Below, piece by piece: positions 52,917 to 60,938 of a stretch of 64,000 nucleotides of DNA. Source of the DNA: JALSRK01 sp964461995. GTDB taxonomy: Bacteria > Acidobacteriota > Terriglobia > Bryobacterales > Bryobacteraceae. Position 1 is the stretch's first letter. Each line of letters starts with the position of its first letter. Under the pieces are notes generated by a model. That model made no database searches. It had not been told where the DNA came from and saw only the letters and a list, made by a program, of their open reading frames with translations. The stretch lies in contig CAYWXL010000017.1 in assembly GCA_964461995.1 (NCBI GenBank), positions 1-64,000 on the forward strand. The letters run 5' to 3'. The translations under genes and the position numbers were made by a program.

Positions 52917-53915
52917 TCATTGGGCCAATGCCACCCAAATGGCGGTCGTGATCGCCGCCGGCAGGATGATCATCATCATCCGCCGCATTGCCAGCTTCTT
53001 CCCGCTGCTGCCTGGGATCATCAACACGTCGCCCGGCTGGACAGCGAAGTCTTCCGCCTGGCCCTTCATGATGTGCTTCACATTCACCGGAATTGTCTCG
53101 TTCACGCCTTCTTTGCCGGTCGGCCTGAGAATGTACGCCTTCTTAGGAACCGCGTCCGCTGTCAGCCCCCCAGCCAGCGTTACTAGCCGGGTCACAGGCA
53201 ATGCCTCCCGCTGCTCCAGCGGGTAGCGGCCGGGTTTGCCCACTTGACCGCTGATGAACACGCTTCGGGACGGTAGCGCAGTGATGATGTCATACGGCCG
53301 GAGCACGAGATCCTCAGCCGGCGTCATCGGTTGCATCACCTCGTTCAGCTCGATTTCAGCCGTCGTGACGCGCCTATGGGGGTCGGTCTTGGCCGACGGC
53401 AAGGGAATTCCGCCCGACTCCAACCGCCGGGTGACTAGGAGCCTCCGTTGTGCGTCGTCGCTCAGTCCACCGGCGCTCGAGAGGATCTCGGAAAGCTTCT
53501 CGTTTCCGTGGATGCGGTAGGTCCCCGGACGGTTGAACGCCCCGCCCAAAACGACCGGCTGCTCACGAGTCTCCGTAACGCTCACCGCCACTCTGGGGTC
53601 GCGGAAGTACTTGTCCAATTCTGAGACAAGCGAGGCTTCGAACTCTTCGACGGTCAAGCCGGCGGCCTGAATTCGGCCCAGCAGCGGCAGACTGATCTTG
53701 CCGTCGTCGCCTATTAGGTACGCCCGTTGGCTGATTTCTTCAGCGTCCAGAACGTCGATGCGGACACGGTCTCCCGGCTCCAGGACATGACTGCCGCCGG
53801 GCGCTTCCTCCGGACTCAGCCCGGCTTGTCTCTCGGCCGGCGCGTATTGCTGCGCTCCCACCGGAACGGCGAGAAGCGCCGCCGCTATGATGCATGCTCT
53901 CCAACTCTTCAACAT
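52917..53915 (-). CDS. wza: polysaccharide export protein with SLBB domains (Wza-like)
   Basis: 332 residues. Signal peptide (MLKSWRACIIAAALLAVPVGAQ) without an obvious lipobox. The Poly_export domain starts at about 43 (HVLEPGDRVRIDVLDAEEISQRAYLIGDDGKISLPLLGRIQAAG). Two SLBB-like segments follow (VVLGGAFNRPGTYRIHGNEKLSEILSSAGGL and VFISGQVGKPGRYPLEQREALPVTRLVTLAGGL). The C-terminus ends in a hydrophobic helix (MMMIILPAAITTAIWVALA), as in Wza-type outer-membrane exporters. The start has a GAGGAGA SD. Confidence 0.93.
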   Translation of the reverse strand: MLKSWRACIIAAALLAVPVGAQQYAPAERQAGLSPEEAPGGSHVLEPGDRVRIDVLDAEEISQRAYLIGDDGKISLPLLGRIQAAGLTVEEFEASLVSELDKYFRDPRVAVSVTETREQPVVLGGAFNRPGTYRIHGNEKLSEILSSAGGLSDDAQRRLLVTRRLESGGIPLPSAKTDPHRRVTTAEIELNEVMQPMTPAEDLVLRPYDIITALPSRSVFISGQVGKPGRYPLEQREALPVTRLVTLAGGLTADAVPKKAYILRPTGKEGVNETIPVNVKHIMKGQAEDFAVQPGDVLMIPGSSGKKLAMRRMMMIILPAAITTAIWVALAQ

Positions 53916-54043
53916 TTGTTCTCCTCAATCTCTCTTCCTGCTGCCGCACACGGTTTGGTAGGTCGATCCATCAGCCTCGGCTGCGGCACCGAGTGGGGTG
54001 GCCCCGGCGCACGCCGGTAGGTCCGCCGCCCCCTTTGAACAGG

Positions 54044-54322
54044 TCATTCCGTCTCGCAGTCGTCGCGCTCCCGGACTTCGGCCATCCGTCGCGAAGAAGC
54101 TGCCGGGAACCCGACCAGGTCGAGCAGATCACGCCGCCCGTTCTCGATCAGCCAGACGACACTCGAGCGCAGAAACTCAGAAAAGCTCCTGGCCCCACAT
54201 TCCCTGCTGAGCGCCTTCAGCCGCTGGTACTCCTGCTCGGAAACACGGAAGTTCACCAACCGGCTCCTTGGGTTATGCACTGGCACGTCGAGGGGCCCTC
54301 CCTCCGGTGTCACGTAACTCAA
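54044..54322 (-). CDS. small ribbon-helix-helix protein
   Basis: 92 residues. The central part RLVNFRVSEQEYQRLKALSRECGARSFSEFLRSSVVWL reads as a ribbon-helix-helix fold: a short basic beta strand (LVNFRVS), helix A, a turn, then helix B. This is the DNA-binding fold of CopG/Arc-type repressors. It lies between the antiterminator (6 bases away) and wza, so it probably regulates the export operon or the upstream leader. The target site is not known; the tandem repeats at 55084-55121 are one candidate. There is no toxin gene beside it. Confidence 0.75.
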   Translation of the reverse strand: MSYVTPEGGPLDVPVHNPRSRLVNFRVSEQEYQRLKALSRECGARSFSEFLRSSVVWLIENGRRDLLDLVGFPAASSRRMAEVRERDDCETE

Positions 54323-54328
54323 ATGGTC

Positions 54329-54904
54329 TCATCTGAGACTCCTTTCCACGGGCTGTCGCAACAGCCTGTCCTGCGGCCGCCGACCGGCGCGAAACGCCGG
54401 CAAGGGATCCGCCCAATCACGGTCGATCTCCACGGCCACCGCACGCTGCAACAGCGTTACGTTCACCACCAGACGACACCGGCCCTTGATTTCCACAAGC
54501 ACCCCTTCAACGTCCCGCAGCGGACCGTCATGGATCCATACACGCTGGCCGGTCCTGAGTTGAGGCCATGGCTCGGCGAACAGCTCAGAGTCGGCCACTT
54601 GCCGTACCGCTTCGATCTCGCTTTCCTCGACAGGAGCCAGGATTCCAGCGCTGGCCACAATCCGGAATACCCCCGGCGTCTGCAAAATCGGGAGGCGTTG
54701 CCGTGCGTCGAAGCGGCAAAAGACATACCCGGGAAACAGCGGCAACTGCACGTTCCGGTACCCTCCCGACCTCCGCTTGCGCTGGCGATACAACGGCAAA
54801 TACTCTTCGTAGCCTTTCCCGCTCAAATGCCTCGCGACGAGTTTTTCAAACCGGGGCTTGACGCACACGGCGTACCAAGGGTGAATCGCTGTTTCGCTTA
54901 TCAT
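54329..54904 (-). CDS. specialised NusG paralogue (UpxY/RfaH-type antiterminator)
   Basis: 191 residues. The N-terminal NGN domain is clear: PWYAVCVKPRFEKLVARHLSGKGYEEYLPLYRQRKR, then PLFPGYVFCRFDARQRLPILQTPGV. A KOW-like C-terminal domain follows (RTGQRVWIHDGPLRDVEGVLVEIKGRCRLVVNVTLL). Such proteins bind RNA polymerase at the head of polysaccharide operons and suppress termination over long distances. It is the first gene of the wza/wzc operon, and an ops-like element lies 55 bases upstream of its start. The ATG has a poor Shine-Dalgarno. Housekeeping NusG is unlikely: no rplK/secE neighbours. Confidence 0.92.
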   Translation of the reverse strand: MISETAIHPWYAVCVKPRFEKLVARHLSGKGYEEYLPLYRQRKRRSGGYRNVQLPLFPGYVFCRFDARQRLPILQTPGVFRIVASAGILAPVEESEIEAVRQVADSELFAEPWPQLRTGQRVWIHDGPLRDVEGVLVEIKGRCRLVVNVTLLQRAVAVEIDRDWADPLPAFRAGRRPQDRLLRQPVERSLR

Positions 54905-54958
54905 CTTGAATCCAAAAGAAATACAGGTGTCCCCGGAAATGCTAAGTGCGGGGTCAGG

Positions 54959-54972
54959 GCAGGCTACCGCCC
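54959..54972 (-). promoter_or_regulatory. ops-like antiterminator recruitment element
   Basis: On the - strand the sequence is GGGCGGTAGCCTGC. The enterobacterial ops/JUMPstart core that recruits RfaH is GGGCGGTAGCGTGC, so 13 of 14 bases agree, including the central GCGGTAGC that forms the small non-template hairpin. It also sits inside a perfect inverted repeat AGGGC-N8-GCCCT (54956-54973). It lies 55 bases before the ATG of a NusG-family antiterminator, in its own leader. Confidence 0.7.
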
Positions 54973-55083
54973 TCTAATTGACGATTCTTACTTCCCTAAT
55001 TGGCGGGAAACAGAACCTCCTCCGCGCCGAGGTGCGGCTCCTCCGTTTTTTGTATTGTCTTACCGATGTACTCTCGACGCTAG

Positions 55084-55121
55084 GGTGGATTCCACTCTAC
55101 CCCCAGGTGGATTCTTCCACC
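55084..55121. repeat. tandem GGTGGATTC operator-like repeats
   Basis: GGTGGATTC occurs at 55084-55092 and again at 55106-55114, 22 bases apart, about two helical turns. Each copy is followed by TCCAC, so each forms its own inverted repeat: GTGGA-T-TCCAC (55085-55095) and GGTGGA-TTCT-TCCACC (55106-55121). Paired dyads at helical spacing are typical of binding sites for dimeric regulators. Confidence 0.6.
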
Positions 55122-55227
55122 GTGCCGCCTGTACCTTTTTCTCGAATCTAATCTTCTCCCGGCGGCATCCAGGGCGGTGGACATCCGGAGGTCTCCCTGG
55201 CTACGGCGGCGGAACCTGCCGGGGCCA

Positions 55228-55313
55228 GGACGCTGCAAATGTCCTTCAGACAGCGTCCAGACGCGATGCCTGGCGCAGGTGGACAAAGCCCGGGCTGCGG
55301 GTCCAGCGTCCAG
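55228..55313. repeat. three copies of CAGCGTCCAG, one inverted
   Basis: CAGCGTCCAG occurs at 55251-55260 and 55304-55313. An inverted copy with one mismatch precedes them (CAGGACGCTG, 55226-55235). The first two units can pair (GGACGCTG 55228-55235 with CAGCGTCC 55251-55258, 15-base loop). Function unknown. Confidence 0.5.
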
Positions 55314-55480
55314 GAACACTATGTCGGCGCTCCCGCAAGACGGACAAGGAGCCTTCCTCTGGAACCTGAACCGCCCCCCTCAAAAACGGCTCGAGCGGTC
55401 GGGGAGCCATCGAACAGAACGAAGGAGATTTGTAGCCTCCAGTGTGAAACGACCGTTCTACAGAAAACGCAGCGCGAGAC

Positions 55481-56146
55481 TTACTCATCGCGATCCGCTT
55501 GAGGACGGGATCCGTTTTCGCTGCCTGGCCGCTCGTGGAGACCGAGTTTCGCGTACAGCCGCCGCAAATGCCAGCGCACCGTCTCTCTACTGATGAAGAG
55601 TTCGTCCGCGATTTCGTTGTTCTTCTTGCCGCGAACGACCAGGTTGAGTATCTCGTCCTCGCGCTTGGTGAGTTTGGTACCGTGATCGATGCTCAGAAAG
55701 GCCCGCAGCATGTCGGCCAGGAGCTTTCGCGGCGCCCAGATCTCGCCGCGCGCCACCGCTTTCACCGCCTCCAAGACGAGGTCCAGCGAGGCATCGGGCG
55801 GCAAGACTCCTGCGCAACCGCGCTCGATCAGCTCTTTGACATTCGAACCCTTCTCTGCTGCGATTACGAGAATCTTTGCGCCCGTGGCGGATTGCATCCG
55901 GGACGGCTCGGCCGGAGGAATCAACTCGTCCAGCAGTTCTTCGTGCAGCAATAATATGGATGGACGAAAGCGCGCGATATGCACTGCTGCGGTTTCGGCG
56001 CTGGCGGGAATCCGGATGCCGACGAATCCTGGCTCGTCGGCCAAAGCGGTGACAAGGCCCGAAGCGTGAGCCCACGTGTCACTAAGTACAGCTACAACAC
56101 TCTCCTCCAGAGACACGCCACCCCTCTCGGGCTTGGCCTGTGTCAT
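55481..56146 (-). CDS. LuxR/NarL-family regulator with degenerate receiver domain
   Basis: 221 residues with a strong AGGAGGAG SD. The C-terminal LuxR-type helix-turn-helix is clear (LTKREDEILNLVVRGKKNNEIADELFISRETVRWHLRRLYAKLGLHER). The N-terminal ~120 residues have the receiver-domain layout, but the phosphoacceptor strand reads SILLLHEELLDE, with His where Asp is expected. The late conserved Lys is absent too (CAGVLPPDAS). It should therefore not be a normal phosphorylated response regulator, and no histidine kinase is adjacent. It is probably the transcriptional regulator of the operon that begins 576 bases downstream. Confidence 0.87.
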   Translation of the reverse strand: MTQAKPERGGVSLEESVVAVLSDTWAHASGLVTALADEPGFVGIRIPASAETAAVHIARFRPSILLLHEELLDELIPPAEPSRMQSATGAKILVIAAEKGSNVKELIERGCAGVLPPDASLDLVLEAVKAVARGEIWAPRKLLADMLRAFLSIDHGTKLTKREDEILNLVVRGKKNNEIADELFISRETVRWHLRRLYAKLGLHERPGSENGSRPQADRDE

Positions 56147-56382
56147 TGTTCTCCTCCTAGCGAGTACTTTAACGGTAGCACCAAAACGCGGAAAATGTCA
56201 ACGAGGAATTCCGAGGATGTTCCCATAGTACGAATAATTTGCGCGTCAGGAATTATCAACTCTCGCGTGCACGCTTTCGCTTTCGTCGAACGGACATCCC
56301 GACTCCATATATTTTCCCAAAATTAGCGCAGCTCGGGCTGCACCGGCCCGCGACGCGTGCTTCGTGAATAATGAGAGTAATC

Positions 56383-57267
56383 ATGCGAGCGGCGATCGTT
56401 GTGTTTGTCTTGCTCATGGCGGCCTGCGGGCCGCGTCCACACCACGTCCGGATCGACCCCGCCCTGGCGACGCTTGTGCCGCCCGAGGCGATCGCCCTGG
56501 CCGGTGTAAGGCTCGACCGTTTGCGGCAAGCAGCCGCATATAAGCAGCTTCGGCCGGTCTTGGAAACGAATCCCGTCGCCCGTTTGACACAGCGCGCTGG
56601 CGACGCCTTCGCCGATCTTTGGGAGCTCCTGGCCGTCGTTACGCCCGACGACGCCGTCTGGATGGCCCGTGGACGCTTCTCGCCGTCTGGCATGGAACCG
56701 CGGGTCTCCTGGGACGGAGCGCGGCGGACGACCTACCGCAACCATCTCTTGATTACCGACGGCGAACGCGCCATCGTCTTTATGAACGCGACAACAGCCG
56801 TGGCCGGGAACCCGGAACGCCTGCGGAAGATCATTGATCAGCGGGATTCGGATGTCAAACCCCCAGGGGACCTGCTTGCCCTGGCTTATACGATCGACGG
56901 GTCCAACCAGATCTGGGCGGTTGCCCAGGGTGGGCGCAGCTTCCCAGCCGTCGTCCCCGGCGCCCTGGGGCACACGTTGAGCGAGGTTCTACCCAAACTC
57001 CGTCACGCCCGGGTAATGGTGGACGTGCAGGACCGGGTGCTCCTCCGGGCGGATGGTGAATGTTTCACTCCTGAGGATGCCGAAACGCTACGGTCCGCCC
57101 TCAAAGCCTTCATTGGACTCGCAAAACTCCAGAAAAAAGGCGCTCCGGCGCTGCGCAAGCTCCTCGAGCAGGCCTCAGTCACCGGCGAAGCCTCGACCGT
57201 CGGGTTCACCGTCGAAGCGCCCCCGGATCTTCTGCGCGCGCTGCTTGTCCGCGAACCAGCCCCTTGA
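56383..57267 (+). CDS. lipoprotein of unknown function
   Basis: 294 residues from the ATG at 56383, which has GAGAG 5 bases upstream; an ATG at 56371 would add four residues. The N-terminus is a lipoprotein signal (MRAAIVVFVLLMAACG) with the lipobox MAAC. The mature part contains VPPEAIALAGVRLDRLR and LLAVVTPDDAVWMARGRF, which resemble DUF-type acidobacterial lipoproteins that track small beta-sheet repeats, but I cannot name a family. It is the only + strand gene of this stretch and converges on the EamA pair with a 57-base gap. Confidence 0.7.
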   Translation: MRAAIVVFVLLMAACGPRPHHVRIDPALATLVPPEAIALAGVRLDRLRQAAAYKQLRPVLETNPVARLTQRAGDAFADLWELLAVVTPDDAVWMARGRFSPSGMEPRVSWDGARRTTYRNHLLITDGERAIVFMNATTAVAGNPERLRKIIDQRDSDVKPPGDLLALAYTIDGSNQIWAVAQGGRSFPAVVPGALGHTLSEVLPKLRHARVMVDVQDRVLLRADGECFTPEDAETLRSALKAFIGLAKLQKKGAPALRKLLEQASVTGEASTVGFTVEAPPDLLRALLVREPAP

Positions 57268-57324
57268 GGACGCCCCCGCGCCTGGTTCCAGCCCCCCGGC
57301 CTGTCCGCCACTGGCTTCTCGGAT

Positions 57325-57678
57325 TCAGCGGTTCCCCAGGCTAAGCAGGACGATCCCCGCCACGATCAATCCCAGTCCCAGAAACTTGTTGCGTGTGAAC
57401 GGCTCGCCGAAGAAGAGGCGCGACCACAACAGAGTAAAGATGTAGCCGAGCGAGACCATGGGATACAGGATGGTCAGCTCGCCCCGGCGGATCCCGGCGA
57501 TGAACAAGATCGAGGAGGCCACAAACATCGCCACCCCCACCCCCAGCCGCCAGTTCAGGATCAGCGTGAGGGGATTGCGGTGTAGCCGCCCGGCTCCTGC
57601 CTTCAAGAAGACGGACCCGAACGATCCGACGAAGGCCGCCGCGAACACCAGCAGAATCGACGAAAATGGCGTCGTCAC
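57325..57678 (-). CDS. half-size EamA/DMT-family transporter subunit
   Basis: 117 residues with four membrane segments, the SMR/EmrE-like half-size arrangement. The block GELTILYPMVSLGYIFTLLWS includes the motif found in DMT proteins that move lipid-linked sugars or polyamines. It overlaps the upstream gene (57675-58109), a second half-size subunit, by 4 bases, so the two likely form a heterodimer like the ArnE/ArnF flippase. Substrate unknown. Confidence 0.82.
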   Translation of the reverse strand: MTTPFSSILLVFAAAFVGSFGSVFLKAGAGRLHRNPLTLILNWRLGVGVAMFVASSILFIAGIRRGELTILYPMVSLGYIFTLLWSRLFFGEPFTRNKFLGLGLIVAGIVLLSLGNR

Positions 57679-58109
57679 CGTCGAGGATTCCTCCCGAGGA
57701 CCGCAACTCCAATGACGATCACCATGATCCCGGCGAGCTTGAACAGGTTCATCGATTCCTTGAAGATCAGCACCGAGAGCACGGTCACCCAGACGTAAGT
57801 CAGCGAGATCACCGGGTAGAGAATCGAAAGCTCCCCGTCGCGCAAGGCCAAGGTCAGCAGGATTGTGCTAAGCCCATACAAGCAGTAGCCCGCGAAGATC
57901 GGCGGATCTAGAAGGATCCGGAGGATCTGAACCGGGTGGCCGAAAAGGTTCCCGAGGGCCATCCCGGCCAGATCGTTGGCCCCGAACTTGAACAAAATCT
58001 GCGCCGCCGCCCCGAAAATCGTACAAACGAACACGAGAGCGATGGCTTGACGCCGGGAGAATCGGAAAGACGGACGTTCCAATGGAGTAGCAGTCGGATG
58101 GTTGCTCAA
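57675..58109 (-). CDS. half-size EamA/DMT-family transporter subunit
   Basis: 144 residues with four membrane segments and a short cytosolic N-terminus. The block GELSILYPVISLTYVWVTVLSVLIF mirrors GELTILYPMVSLGYIFTLLWS of the downstream partner, which shows that the two are homologous. The pair arrangement with a 4-base overlap suggests a heterodimeric transporter. It follows the hydantoinase-B-like gene by 6 bases. Confidence 0.82.
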   Translation of the reverse strand: MSNHPTATPLERPSFRFSRRQAIALVFVCTIFGAAAQILFKFGANDLAGMALGNLFGHPVQILRILLDPPIFAGYCLYGLSTILLTLALRDGELSILYPVISLTYVWVTVLSVLIFKESMNLFKLAGIMVIVIGVAVLGRNPRR

Positions 58110-58115
58110 CAGCGT

Positions 58116-59717
58116 TTACTCCGCAAAGCCTTCATAATAGCTGATTCGGGGAACTTCACTTCCGAAACCGCCGCCGCCCGGTGTCTCGATGCGCAGCACG
58201 TCGCTGGCGCGGACTTCTGTCACGACCTTGCCGGGCAAACGGCGCCGGCGTCCTCTCCGGATCAGGAAGTTCGCCCCGCGGCGTCCGGCAGCCCCGCCCG
58301 CCAGCCCCCAGGGATCGTGCCGCCGGCGGTCGCTGAGAATCGTCACCGTGCCCGGAACCAGGAATTCAATTTCCCGAACGATGCCGTCTCCGCCGCGGAA
58401 GCGCCCCCGTCCCCCAGAGCCCTTCCGGATACGATAGCTCTTGATCCGCAACGGAAACTGGTGCTCGATGGCTTCCACCGGTGTGTTCAGACTGTTCGTC
58501 ATGTGGGTATGGACCGCCGACAGGCCGTCACCCTCCGGCCCGGCGCCCATCCCGCCGGCCACGGTCTCGTAGTAGGCGAACGGCCGCTCTCGCACGGCGT
58601 CCCACCCTCCCAGACTAAGATTGTTCATCGTCCCGGAGCTCGCCGCCGGGATCCGGTCGGGCGCCGCCTGGGCCAGCGCCCCCAATACAACATCGGTAAT
58701 CCGCTGCGATGTCTCCACGTTGCCCGCCGCCATGGCCGCCGGCGGCCGCGCGTTCACCACCGTCCCTAAAGGAGCGATCACGCGGATCGGCCGCATCAGC
58801 CCCGCGGTGAATGGGACCTCGGCGGGGACGAGAGACCGGAACACATACGTCACCGCCGAGACTGTGATCGCATAGTTCGCGTTCACCGGCCCCGGCGTCT
58901 GCGGCGCGGATCCCGTGAAATCGACGGTCGCTTCCCCGCCCCGGAGCTGGATCGAGACGCGGATCCGCACCGGGCCGGAGCCCAGCCCGTCGTCGTCCAG
59001 GTAGTCTTCGAACTCGTAGTCGCCCTCGGGCAAACGCTCGAGGGTGGCGCGCATCATCCGCTCGCTGTAGTCCTTCAGCCCCTTCACATTCCGGCGGATT
59101 CGCGCTAGTCCGTACCGGCTCACCGCCTCCGCGAGACGTTCCTGCCCCCGGCGGATCGCCATCCACTGCGCCAGCAGGTCTCCTTCCCGCTCCTCCGGAG
59201 TCCGGACGTTCGCCAGGATTGTCTCCAGGAGGTCCCGCTGCAACTCCCCGCCCCGGACGAGATATGCCGGCGGGATGCGGATCCCTTCCTGGTAGATCTC
59301 CCGGGCCAAGGGCATCGAACCCGGCGTCATCCCGCCCACATCGGCGTGGTGCGCCCGGTTCGCGATCCAGAAAGCCGCTTTCCGTGAGCGGCCCAGGAAC
59401 ACTCCCGCCACGGCCGTGATATCAGGCAGATGCGTACCGCCGCGGAACGGATCGTTGAGGATTACCACATCCCCCGGCCCCGGCTGGCGCTCCTCGAGGG
59501 CGTGCTTCACCGAAAGCGGCATGGCTCCCAAGTGCACCGGCATGTGGTCGCCCATGGCGATCGTCTCCCCATCGGCGTCATAAAGGGCGCAGGAGTAATC
59601 CCGCCGCTCCTTGATGTTCGCCGAGTAGGCGGTCCGGCATAGGACAATCCCCATCTCTTCACAAATCGACCCGAGCAGGTGCCGGATCAACTCTAGTTCA
59701 ATGGCGTCAGCGGTCAT
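58116..59717 (-). CDS. hydantoinase B/oxoprolinase-family protein
   Basis: 533 residues, the normal length for HyuB-type ATP-dependent hydantoinase/oxoprolinase subunits. The N-terminus (LELIRHLLGSICEEMGIVLCRTAYSANIKERRDYSCALYD) and GDHMPVHLGAMPLSV, NDPFRGGTHLPDIT and HHADVGGMTPGSMP are the conserved blocks of the family. The C-terminus ends IETPGGGGFG, also typical. Its usual HyuA partner (actin-like ATPase) is not found within the window. It overlaps the upstream beta-propeller-like gene by 4 bases. The substrate (5-oxoproline, hydantoin or N-methylhydantoin-like) cannot be determined. Confidence 0.93.
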   Translation of the reverse strand: MTADAIELELIRHLLGSICEEMGIVLCRTAYSANIKERRDYSCALYDADGETIAMGDHMPVHLGAMPLSVKHALEERQPGPGDVVILNDPFRGGTHLPDITAVAGVFLGRSRKAAFWIANRAHHADVGGMTPGSMPLAREIYQEGIRIPPAYLVRGGELQRDLLETILANVRTPEEREGDLLAQWMAIRRGQERLAEAVSRYGLARIRRNVKGLKDYSERMMRATLERLPEGDYEFEDYLDDDGLGSGPVRIRVSIQLRGGEATVDFTGSAPQTPGPVNANYAITVSAVTYVFRSLVPAEVPFTAGLMRPIRVIAPLGTVVNARPPAAMAAGNVETSQRITDVVLGALAQAAPDRIPAASSGTMNNLSLGGWDAVRERPFAYYETVAGGMGAGPEGDGLSAVHTHMTNSLNTPVEAIEHQFPLRIKSYRIRKGSGGRGRFRGGDGIVREIEFLVPGTVTILSDRRRHDPWGLAGGAAGRRGANFLIRRGRRRRLPGKVVTEVRASDVLRIETPGGGGFGSEVPRISYYEGFAE

Positions 59718-60706
59718 GGCCGGGGCTTTTTCAACGTGGGACGCTTTTCGTCGTCGGCCGGCTTCTGCGCCGGGCGCGTGGCAGCCGGAGGCGGAGATCC
59801 GATCACGAAAACGCCCTTGTCCTCCGCCGGTGATTCCCCGGCTCGCTCGCTTTCTACTGCGGCCGTTTCCGCCTCGGCTTCAGCCTCCCCCTCCGCCAAA
59901 CGTTCTTCCTCTACCGCGGCGCAGGCGCCGGAATCGATCAGAAATTCCACTGCGTTCGCCCATCCGCTCTCGGTGCGCTTTTGAACCTGCCAGACCCCCC
60001 TAGTGCCGTCGGCTTCGATCCTCCATCCCATTCCCGTCCGCGGCGCCGGCCGGCGGCGCACCCGAATGGGCCGGGAACTCACCTCGCGGATCATCCAGCT
60101 CTCCGCCCCGGTCATGGTCTCGAATTGCGTGTACTGCGCCCCTGCCTCCCCACCCGCCAATTCCTTGATAAGAAGAATGCCGCTGCGGTCCGAGTCGAAC
60201 CAGAAGTCTTCGATCACCGCGGGCCGCGCGTCGTCGAAGACCGGTCTCCGTCGCCAAAACCGCCCTCCGTCAGTGGTCAGCAAGAAAAACGGATCCCGGG
60301 GCCTGCCCCCGTCCAGGATGTGGCCCGCGGCCCAACCGTGTTCCTCGTCGTAAAAGACCACCCGGTCGAGAGCCGCCTGCGGAATCCGCTCCGCCGCTTC
60401 CCGCCACGTGAGCCCGCCATCGTCGCTGGCGAGCAGCACCGAGGAGATCGTCACCGCTTGCGTGTGCAGATTACCCGCCAGGAAAAGCTTTCCTTGCACG
60501 AATTCCACGGAACTGAGCTGCAAATAGACCGGGCATGGGCTGTCCGCAGGACAAAACAGCCCCAGCGACTCCATCAGCTCGTTGGAACACTCCGCTGGCA
60601 ACATGATCGGCTCCCCGGTGTAGGTATAAACCCGCTGCTCGGTGGCGTCGCTCCAGCCCAACACGGCGAACGCCAGGAATACCAGCGGAATGAAGCGGGG
60701 GACCAT
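59714..60706 (-). CDS. secreted BNR/Ycf48-like protein with acidic-proline tail
   Basis: 330 residues. Signal peptide (MVPRFIPLVFLAFAVLGWSDA). Two or three propeller-like blade motifs are visible: LLASDDGGLTW, VVFYDEEHGWAAGHI and LLTTDGGRFW. These match the Asp-box/Ycf48 style, although the full propeller would need more blades than the length allows. After about residue 255 the sequence is acidic (EEERLAEGEAEAEAET) and then proline/lysine rich, probably disordered. It is the first gene of a four-gene series with the hydantoinase-like and EamA genes. Function unknown. Confidence 0.65.
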   Translation of the reverse strand: MVPRFIPLVFLAFAVLGWSDATEQRVYTYTGEPIMLPAECSNELMESLGLFCPADSPCPVYLQLSSVEFVQGKLFLAGNLHTQAVTISSVLLASDDGGLTWREAAERIPQAALDRVVFYDEEHGWAAGHILDGGRPRDPFFLLTTDGGRFWRRRPVFDDARPAVIEDFWFDSDRSGILLIKELAGGEAGAQYTQFETMTGAESWMIREVSSRPIRVRRRPAPRTGMGWRIEADGTRGVWQVQKRTESGWANAVEFLIDSGACAAVEEERLAEGEAEAEAETAAVESERAGESPAEDKGVFVIGSPPPAATRPAQKPADDEKRPTLKKPRP

Positions 60707-60742
60707 GCCGTCCTAACTTGATTGTAGTCCCCCGGAAAACGC

Positions 60743-60756
60743 GTCCGGAAACGGAC
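60743..60756. repeat. small GNRA-loop hairpin in the divergent spacer
   Basis: GTCCG-GAAA-CGGAC: a perfect 5-bp stem with a GAAA tetraloop, in the 232-base spacer between divergent genes. Apart from it I see nothing definite in the spacer. Confidence 0.35.
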
Positions 60757-60938
60757 CGCCCGGCGGCTGCGGTGGCTTACGGAGGAGAAGAGATGTGCTC
60801 GAAGCCGCCGGACGGTCCTTATCGGCCGGGAACGAAACTGGGTCGTTCTGCCATGATAGTGTGAGCGGCGCCGGGAGAATCTCCCAGAAAATTTCGGCGG
60901 CCGCAATCTTTCTTCACCGGGTCCGGGCGCCCGTGGAT

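Larger units (their letters stand above)
54905..55480 (-). promoter_or_regulatory. long leader/promoter region of the antiterminator-export operon
   Basis: 576 bases between the LuxR-type gene and the antiterminator, with no supported gene. Read on the - strand it contains, in order, the CAGCGTCCAG repeats (55228-55313), tandem GGTGGATTC repeats (55084-55121), two CTAATTG (+ strand) repeats 22 bases apart (54974-54980 and 54996-55002), and the ops-like element (54959-54972). The stretch 55040-55060 is A/T rich and is the most plausible core promoter zone, but no box is certain. Confidence 0.6.

Noticed and set aside
55246..55488. 80-codon - strand frame after the LuxR-type gene
   Set aside because: No RBS, no homology-like features, and it overlaps the repeat elements; more likely leader DNA.
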